Part shown: one piece after another, positions 23,133 to 28,547 of the stretch | Layout of the letters: every line of letters begins with the position of its first letter | Numbering within the stretch: position 1 is the first letter of the stretch | Origin: an uncultured Spirochaetaceae bacterium | Lineage (GTDB): Bacteria; Spirochaetota; Spirochaetia; Sphaerochaetales; Sphaerochaetaceae | Direction of reading: 5' to 3' | Length of the DNA: 28,547 bases | Assembly (NCBI GenBank): GCA_946414625.1 | Contig: CAMKPI010000003.1 | Span: 1 to 28,547 of the forward strand | Translations under genes and position numbers: made by a program | Notes under the pieces: generated by a model | What the model was told of the DNA's origin: nothing | Databases searched by the model: none | What the model saw: the letters and a program-made list of their open reading frames with translations, nothing else

Positions 23133-26100
23133 TCAGTTCCACCAAGCGTAGAGCGTGCAGCCTCCGCCAATCCAAACAACCTTCCCGTCGTACAGCACTT
23201 CCCAGTAACCGTTGTTGTCGTTCCAGTATGAGGAATTTGTGATACGCAAATTCTCACTCTCCCCGGTGGAAATGTTGAAGCCGTATACAGGAAGTGAGAC
23301 CCCTCCCTTAGTATACACCGGGCTTCCGTCCGCCTCAAGAATCTTCATACCAGCCTCACCCTGAGGTCTGTCGTAGAAGCCTTTGATTGTGGCATTCAGT
23401 CCGTTGAAAGTCTTAGGAGTTTCAGAGAGCTTGCTATATGTAACATTGTTAGCAGCACTCTGTGATCTCGACTTTATGTACCCTCTACCGTTCGACGGAT
23501 CCTCGTACACCCAAAGGTTCAACGTCTTGATTTCAAGAGAGCCGATCTTTGCAACATCGTTCCCGGTTGAAAGCAAGAGCGATACCTGCTTGTCTGCAAT
23601 GCGGCTTCCATTCTGGGACGTCGAGTGCCAGATAGCGTACAAATCCACAAGACCGTCGACCTTGCTGCTGTCTGTCCAGTCGGAAGACGTCACCGCTCTC
23701 GAACCCGCCACTGTCCAGTCGATTTCAACTTTACTGTCAAAATCGGTCTGTGACACGTTTGCTATGATGGCATTATAGTCTGCGTCGGTACCGCTCACCG
23801 GGAACATTGCCCGCGAGGACGATTCAACAGCACTGAAGCCCTCAAGCCTCATACCACCGGACGCCTGACTCGTACCGTACCAGTCGAGCTCGTCGACAGA
23901 CTCGAAAACAACATCATTTCCATATACCGTAGTGAAGCTCGTCATCACGGCATCCGAAGAATAGTTATATCTTCGCACACGGAAATCGGGAGTCTGAGCC
24001 TGAACGGTCTCCGCGTTCGGATCCAGCGTTATCCTATATCTCTTCGGCATCCAGTGTGCGTACAGATCCAGGCTCTTTGTAATAGTCTCCACCGAGCGAT
24101 CATTGGCATCGTCCCAATCGAAGGCATAATCAGCCGGAGTCTTCCCAAATGCGTCCTGGGCGGTTGAAGCGTAGTCGCTGAACGTCGTCGACGTGGTGAA
24201 CCAGCCGAAGAAATGGTATCCGTCCCCAAGATCCCAATCCTTGAAATCCTCTGCAAGACGGAGATCCCCGTCGCTCAGACTAGCTCCCTGCTCGGTCGCC
24301 GGCTTCGGCAGATACTCACCATACTGGATATTGAATACCTTCGTCGGATCTTCGGTGCCGATCCAGTCTTCCTTCATCCAGTTGAAGTGGAATGTCACGT
24401 CGAAGCTGTTTGCCGGTATGTACTGGGCGTAAAGCGTGAGCGTGCCGTCCTCAAGGCCATTCCCGAGGTATGTCCAAACCGCTGTACCGTCAGTGCTTCG
24501 AACAGTTGTGTAGCTCGTGGTACCGTCATTTATTCCCGTGACACCCGTCGGAGTGCTGTATGGTCGAAGCAGCTGATCAAGCACCTGGAACTCAAAGTAG
24601 TCCGTATCAAGTCCCTCGGATGTGTCGTACACGCTGTGCGTACCGTCCGAATATGCGTTCTCAAGGCTGCTCTTGCCGAGGTAAGCTCCTGAGAGCATAT
24701 AGCTGTATCCTGACGGATAGAGAATCGTCGCCGTTGTGACGGGAGACGCACCCTCGTATACATACTCGATTACAATGTCTTCCGCAACATCCGCGGGATT
24801 TGCGTCGGTATGATCCTTCGGATAGACGTTCTTCACTGTGACTGTGGTCTTCACCGGAGTCCAATGTGCATAGAGATTCACCGTACCACCGTCGGAGTCG
24901 AGCGACCAGTTCTGAAGCACAACGCAGTCCGTCATGTTGATACGAGAATTGTCATCCATGAGATATCCGGTTGTGACATCAGCGTCGTCTATGACAGTGC
25001 TCGTCGTGAACCATCCCTCAAAACGGTATCCAGCGCGTGCCGGCGTGAAGCTTATCGTCGAGAAATTGGTGTTGTAGTCGACACCAGTCAGAACAACCTT
25101 GGTCTGACCTATCTCAGTACCGGAAACGTCCTCGACAATGCCGGTTCCGTCTCCTATAGTCATCGGAGATATGCTGTTCACATCCTCCGCGCCGTAGAAA
25201 TTCACTGTATACTTCTTCGGTTCCCAGACCGCATATACTTCGGTGAAGGTTGTGAGCGTGTCTCCGGCAACTCCACCGTCGGACATGTACTCGCTTATAA
25301 CGAACTCATCGCCTTTTTCAACAGTTTTCTTTCCTGTGGATTCAGCATCGTAACCATTCTTGAAAGCCCAGTTCTTGAACGTGTAGCCAGGCCTGAATGT
25401 AGGATCCACCGCTATGTCTTCAATCGAAGTCGGCGTGAGGATCGAGAGGTCGTCCGCCCTCTGGTTGGCGTAATAGTCCATCCAACCGGTGTAATCGCTC
25501 GTGTCGTCCCAAGTCGAGTTCTGGTCGATATCGGTCTTCTGCACCCAGTAATCAACACCGACGTTCGTCGCTGCGTTTATCCAGTGCGCCCAAAGACTTA
25601 ACTCCGCCTCATCAACCATCCACTCCCCGTTGGAGTTGGTATATACGCGATATCTATAGTTGCCATCGGAACTCGCGATATCCGTGGTTCCCTCGACTTC
25701 CGCCTTCAGATCCCAGTGGTCGCCGGTCTTACCGTCGAAGACCATAGTCTTCTCGTCGTTCTTCTTATACGTCACGGAATCCCAGAACGCAATCTGTCTT
25801 CCTGTGGCATCCCTCGGAATTCCCGGGGACTTCTCGAAATAGCTCCGCACGGTACCGATCTCAACGAGAATTTCACCGTCGGTCTGATCGGCACTGTTTA
25901 CAGCAGCGGCGGGCCAGTTGTTGAGGACGTTTATCTTTGAGTAGCTGCCGTCCGGGAGCCACTTCGTGACAACAGCCCTGATATCAACCCTGCCTTCGCC
26001 GTCATTTGGAGTGAGTCTCGTGATTTCAGCAGGAATTATCGCCTTCTGCATCGTGTCAATAACAGTGCGACCCGCTGCGTCAGTTGTGCTCGTGAAGCCC

Positions 26101-27047
26101 GCACCGTAGTTCAGCGATGTCCCCTCTACAGGCTCTCCTATTCCATGAGACACACCGCTGTCATCAGTATATGTGGTCCGCGCATAGTAGAAAGCCATCT
26201 CCGCAGGACGTCCGCCTGTCTGCCTATACGGCCGCTCGATCACAATCTCCGAACACGACGTTGTACTGTTTGCGTTGATTTTCGGGAAATAATACGCACG
26301 TACGTACTTGTAATCATCATTTGCGCCGTCTTTTATGAGACCCTCGAGATCGTCCGGATCGGCTGGAAGAGCCACTGAACCATTCGGAACAATCCAAAGG
26401 ACGTTCAGACCTTCCTTGTTCCTGATGTTGTTGCTCTGCCAATATCTGTAGTTTCCCGTCCTCTCCGTGCTTACTATATAGCTCTCGTCTATGTACTTGT
26501 TGTTCGGAACAACAATGAGGAGGTTCGGGTTGTCATATTCTCCAAAGGCAAGGTCTCCGATGTTCGCCGAATCCGTACCTTTGAAAATCACCTGGGTAAG
26601 AACCCGGTTTGAGAAAGTCTCTCCGTTTCTGTGCACCCTGTCGCTGTTCAGCGAAAGGAAGGCATTCGAACCGACCTGCTGAATCGAGCCGTCGAAAATC
26701 AGCTTGTTCACATTGTCAAAGACCGGGTCGTTGAACTCGCAGGCGATCTCCGTGACCCCCTTGAACTCAAGAATCGTCGGACTTCCGGAAAGATAGTTCA
26801 AAACCTGCTGCTGGTCGGAAATCACCGTGCTCATCAGCCCGATCTCCCCGTTTGCCGCAGTCTTGGCATCAGATGAAATCGTACCGCCGGTTGGAATCAC
26901 CCATGCCACGGGCACCTTATTCTCGTCCCGGAGAAGATGGTCGGCATCGCCATCGCAGGACGCAAGGGCGATGAGCGGCATAACCAGCGCCGCCATAGCC
27001 AGCAGTATGTATGAGATTTTCAGTTTTCCACCATGTTTACTTCGCAT
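23133..27047 (-). CDS. Giant surface lipoprotein with BspA-like segment and B-repeats (1304 aa)
   Basis: A 1304-residue predicted lipoprotein of unknown function. The signal peptide (ISYILLAMAALVMPLIALASC) places the lipid on Cys31. Residues about 90-185 resemble BspA/LRR_5-type leucine-rich repeats: KLIFDGSIQQVGSNAF, then TQVIFKGTDSANIGDLAF and NLLIVVPNNKYID. Between 250 and 480 is sequence I cannot place. InlB-B-type modules follow: GYTFKNW to VYAVW (555-608), GYRFEGW to LYAHW (673-729), GYSYMLSGAY to LYAQY (780-876), GYHFFGW to LYAHW (943-999), MRLEGF to LYAIW (1066-1140), and IKGFYDRPQG with KILEADG to LYAWW at the C-terminus (1221-1303). It lacks the N-terminal domain of the other two. 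GGAG lies 7-8 nt before the ATG. Confidence 0.87.
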   Translation of the reverse strand: MRSKHGGKLKISYILLAMAALVMPLIALASCDGDADHLLRDENKVPVAWVIPTGGTISSDAKTAANGEIGLMSTVISDQQQVLNYLSGSPTILEFKGVTEIACEFNDPVFDNVNKLIFDGSIQQVGSNAFLSLNSDRVHRNGETFSNRVLTQVIFKGTDSANIGDLAFGEYDNPNLLIVVPNNKYIDESYIVSTERTGNYRYWQSNNIRNKEGLNVLWIVPNGSVALPADPDDLEGLIKDGANDDYKYVRAYYFPKINANSTTSCSEIVIERPYRQTGGRPAEMAFYYARTTYTDDSGVSHGIGEPVEGTSLNYGAGFTSTTDAAGRTVIDTMQKAIIPAEITRLTPNDGEGRVDIRAVVTKWLPDGSYSKINVLNNWPAAAVNSADQTDGEILVEIGTVRSYFEKSPGIPRDATGRQIAFWDSVTYKKNDEKTMVFDGKTGDHWDLKAEVEGTTDIASSDGNYRYRVYTNSNGEWMVDEAELSLWAHWINAATNVGVDYWVQKTDIDQNSTWDDTSDYTGWMDYYANQRADDLSILTPTSIEDIAVDPTFRPGYTFKNWAFKNGYDAESTGKKTVEKGDEFVISEYMSDGGVAGDTLTTFTEVYAVWEPKKYTVNFYGAEDVNSISPMTIGDGTGIVEDVSGTEIGQTKVVLTGVDYNTNFSTISFTPARAGYRFEGWFTTSTVIDDADVTTGYLMDDNSRINMTDCVVLQNWSLDSDGGTVNLYAHWTPVKTTVTVKNVYPKDHTDANPADVAEDIVIEYVYEGASPVTTATILYPSGYSYMLSGAYLGKSSLENAYSDGTHSVYDTSEGLDTDYFEFQVLDQLLRPYSTPTGVTGINDGTTSYTTVRSTDGTAVWTYLGNGLEDGTLTLYAQYIPANSFDVTFHFNWMKEDWIGTEDPTKVFNIQYGEYLPKPATEQGASLSDGDLRLAEDFKDWDLGDGYHFFGWFTTSTTFSDYASTAQDAFGKTPADYAFDWDDANDRSVETITKSLDLYAHWMPKRYRITLDPNAETVQAQTPDFRVRRYNYSSDAVMTSFTTVYGNDVVFESVDELDWYGTSQASGGMRLEGFSAVESSSRAMFPVSGTDADYNAIIANVSQTDFDSKVEIDWTVAGSRAVTSSDWTDSSKVDGLVDLYAIWHSTSQNGSRIADKQVSLLLSTGNDVAKIGSLEIKTLNLWVYEDPSNGRGYIKSRSQSAANNVTYSKLSETPKTFNGLNATIKGFYDRPQGEAGMKILEADGSPVYTKGGVSLPVYGFNISTGESENLRITNSSYWNDNNGYWEVLYDGKVVWIGGGCTLYAWWN

Positions 27048-27135
27048 CGGTTTCTCCGTTTGCCTCGCGCATCCTCGTCCGGTTCCGGCTTCCGGGCTTC
27101 CCCGTCCGCCTACTTGTTCGCCGTCCAGCGCCTTA

Positions 27136-27163
27136 TCTATATAACTTGGCCAGGTCTCCCCAA
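27136..27163 (-). promoter_or_regulatory. Candidate promoter of the 1304-aa lipoprotein gene
   Basis: On the minus strand: TTGGGG (27163-27158), 16-nt spacer, TATAGA (27141-27136). It would give a leader of about 80 nt. Both elements are imperfect. Confidence 0.3.
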
Positions 27164-27195
27164 CCGCACAAATAACCCTGTTATTAATTCCTGAT

Positions 27196-27819
27196 TCACC
27201 ACTCGTAAGTCAGTCCGACACTCCCAGTGACGATAAAATCCGTATAATTCACATTGTTGCTGTTTGCGCTTCCAGAAAGTGTTTTGTCAGAGAAAGAAAT
27301 ATGCGGCTCAGCCGAAACGCCCACTGAGAAGCCCTTGCCAACATCCAGGTTCACCCCAATTTCCGCTCCGAAGCCAAAATTAAAATTCTTTGAATACGTG
27401 ACATGAAGAAGCCTTCCCCCAACATCAGCCAGGACGAAGAACTTGAAGGTTTTCTCTTTGATTTTCGGAGTATAGTAGCCGACTCTGGCATATATAGGAC
27501 AAACAACGCAGTTACCGTTCTTATTGATCCAATCACGCGGATCGTTCTCAACATCCTCTTCACTTGCGAGGTAGTAATCGAATATCCCGACCTGCGCACC
27601 CATCGCAAGACCATTATCCAGAACATGCAGATACCCAAACTGGATACCGACACCGTAATCTGAAGTATCCGTCTTGTCGTCCCTATCAGAGGAAGCGTAG
27701 CGGAACCACGAATACGGAGAAATGGAGGTCTTGAAGATGTTGGATGCGAACGCGGAGCCCGCAAAAGCACATGCAAGCAGCAGCGTCGCCAGCGTCAGGC
27801 AAATCTTCTTTTTCATCAT
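27196..27819 (-). CDS. Outer-membrane beta-barrel-like protein
   Basis: A 207-residue secreted protein with a cleavable signal peptide (hydrophobic core CLTLATLLLACAFAGSAFA, cut probably after AFA, so not a lipoprotein). The mature part alternates hydrophobic and polar residues in short Gly-rich strands (YGVGIQFGYLHVLDNGLAMG, FGFGAEIGVNLDVG) and ends GSVGLTYEW with a terminal aromatic residue, the pattern of small 8-stranded outer-membrane barrels recognised by BamA. The exact family is not recognised. Two Met codons are adjacent; the second (27816) has better spacing to the AGGAG site. It is first in the minus-strand series leading to the three lipoproteins, 148 bp ahead of the first, and has the best promoter of the cluster. 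Confidence 0.75.
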   Translation of the reverse strand: MMKKKICLTLATLLLACAFAGSAFASNIFKTSISPYSWFRYASSDRDDKTDTSDYGVGIQFGYLHVLDNGLAMGAQVGIFDYYLASEEDVENDPRDWINKNGNCVVCPIYARVGYYTPKIKEKTFKFFVLADVGGRLLHVTYSKNFNFGFGAEIGVNLDVGKGFSVGVSAEPHISFSDKTLSGSANSNNVNYTDFIVTGSVGLTYEW

Positions 27820-27973
27820 GACTCCTCAAAGCCGGAGCTGGTTTTTCCAGCGGAGGCGCGGTAGGACTCGCGAAATCAAGCTTTTTCTGTTCTGAACGGC
27901 ATCTCTCGAACCGTTTCCAATCCGTCCTCAAAAAACAATACGCCCACTTTCGGCACCGTACCTTTGTCTAAAC

Positions 27974-28002
27974 AAAATACCACTCCTCTTTTTGCTTTTC
28001 AA
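27974..28002 (-). promoter_or_regulatory. Promoter of the outer-membrane protein gene
   Basis: On the minus strand: TTGAAA (28002-27997), 17-nt spacer ending TGG, TATTTT (27979-27974), an extended -10. It lies downstream of an A/T-rich tract (about 28005-28040) that could act as an UP element. The leader would be about 150 nt and contains a GCTGG/CCAGC hairpin with an AAAAA loop just before the ribosome site. Confidence 0.5.
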
Positions 28003-28070
28003 GTTTTTTTGATATTTTTTTAAAATTTTGTATTTTTGTGAAGTTTACACTGGGTAATTTGTTTGTTTCG

Positions 28071-28216
28071 TGCGGGTTAAAACAGGGTTCGTGATTCGGG
28101 CGCGGCTACTTTTATTGCAAGTATCGTACGGACTTGGACAGGAGTTGCAAGCCGGAGTCAGTTCAATCTCTGTTCGTATTGTGCGGGCTTGGACAGGGTT
28201 CGTGATTCGGTCGCGG
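28071..28216 (+). repeat. 55-56-bp-period degenerate repeat
   Basis: A 36-bp segment at 28071 (TGCGGGTTAAAACAGGG on) recurs at 28182 with 31 of 36 matches, including ACAGGGTTCGTGATTCGG. Between them, at 28127, a half copy (TACGGACTTGGACAGG) keeps the same 55-56-bp phase. The word GCAAGTATCG here (28117) also occurs near 10970. The repeat ends just before the stop of the partial gene at 28221. Nothing else is seen between 28040 and 28220. Confidence 0.75.
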
Positions 28217-28220
28217 CCTC

Positions 28221-28547
28221 TCATGGGTCGGCGGAGCGCAGAGTCAGGTATGTGGGCAGATGGTCAGAGACTCCGGAAAGGAGGGATCTGTCCCAGCGGG
28301 CAGGACGCCCTTCAAGACTCTCGAGTATACCCCTGAATACAATCCCGGCGTCTTCCGGAACCCAAACAGGGCTGTAAGAAGGAAGAATATGGTCGATTGT
28401 CTCCCACTCTCCGGCATAGCAGTACGTACCCGGAGCGTCGAAAGAAATACTCGGATCCAGCACGGGGGAATACCAAACCTCGCGGGAATATGCTGACGAG
28501 ACGGATAAGGGAGGCGCGGCCTCCCCTCGGCGGACCGCGCCGGAAGA
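28221..28547 (-). CDS. C-terminal part of an endonuclease/exonuclease/phosphatase-family protein
   Basis: The frame is open from the right edge to a TGA at 28221, giving the last 108 residues; the true start lies outside the window. Features of the EEP superfamily C-terminus are visible: GEWETIDHILPS, matching the family's '..IDHI..' strand, and SDHLPTYLTLR, matching the catalytic SDH(L/F)P motif that carries the Asp-His pair. The family includes metal-dependent nucleases and phosphodiesterases; the substrate cannot be told from this fragment. A GTG at 28463 could mimic a start, but the upstream residues (AYSREVWYSPV) continue in coding style, so it is internal. The 55-bp-period repeat lies directly downstream. 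Confidence 0.75.
   Translation of the reverse strand, partial: SSGAVRRGEAAPPLSVSSAYSREVWYSPVLDPSISFDAPGTYCYAGEWETIDHILPSYSPVWVPEDAGIVFRGILESLEGRPARWDRSLLSGVSDHLPTYLTLRSADP

Noticed and set aside
24810..25601. 263-residue plus-strand ORF within the 1304-residue lipoprotein gene
   Set aside because: Antisense shadow of a repeat-containing gene with clear signal peptide and domain structure on the minus strand.
27171..27185. AATAAC/GTTATT inverted repeat after the outer-membrane protein gene as a terminator
   Set aside because: Only six A/T-rich pairs with a 3-nt loop and no T run on the minus strand.
28221..28463. Short complete gene of 80 residues starting with GTG at 28463
   Set aside because: The frame stays open to the window edge with plausible coding residues, and the motifs are those of the C-terminus of a larger EEP-family protein.

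Overview
The window reads as chromosomal DNA of a spirochaete, most likely a Treponema relative. This is an inference from gene content: a housekeeping ffh-rpsP-khpA-rimM-trmD-rplS block, a type III glutamine synthetase, a TAXI-type TRAP transporter with fused permease, and a cluster of very large lipoproteins carrying InlB-B/Listeria-Bacteroides-type beta repeats of the kind often found in host-associated treponemes. No rRNA, tRNA, IS element, phage gene or CRISPR array was seen.

Layout. (1) 147-4853, minus strand: ffh, rpsP, khpA, rimM, trmD, rplS, then rplM-rpsI, closed by a rho-independent terminator at 88-120. This is a translation and protein-targeting block. ffh has a near-consensus promoter placed so that transcription should start on the A of its ATG. 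(2) 4954-7038, minus: glutamine synthetase III; a Shine-Dalgarno site places its start inside the longest open frame. (3) 7460-10937, plus: TAXI solute-binding lipoprotein, terminator, a 30-bp tandem repeat, then the fused TRAP permease, ended by a strong bidirectional hairpin at 11104-11142. (4) 11349-11933, minus: azoreductase/flavodoxin-fold enzyme, divergent from a TSUP-family permease at 12057; the two promoters appear to overlap. (5) 12057-16925, plus: TSUP permease, aroB, a cysteine desulfurase and thiI. The desulfurase and thiI overlap by ATGA and form a natural sulfur-relay pair for tRNA thiolation. AroB and the desulfurase both carry long Ser/Thr/Pro/Ala-rich insertions, and a 71-bp tandem repeat lies between them. 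A perfect 20-bp hairpin (16958-17000) terminates thiI and the convergent lipoprotein gene. (6) 17029-27819, minus: an outer-membrane beta-barrel-like protein followed by three lipoproteins of 1304, 649 and 1301 residues. The 649- and 1301-residue proteins share an N-terminal domain of about 250-300 residues that I do not recognise; the 1304-residue protein has a short BspA-like leucine-rich segment instead. (7) The right edge holds a 55-bp-period repeat and the C-terminal end of an endonuclease/exonuclease/phosphatase-family protein.

The most unusual signals are: three genes (ffh, the TSUP permease and aroB) with a -10 hexamer exactly 6 nt before an ATG that lacks a Shine-Dalgarno site and follows an in-frame stop, the arrangement expected of leaderless mRNAs; the low-complexity insertions in two neighbouring conserved enzymes; and the lipoprotein cluster with its shared unrecognised N-terminal domain and recurring 'KVLNADG' module. 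All functional assignments come from motifs recognised by eye; no database search was run.
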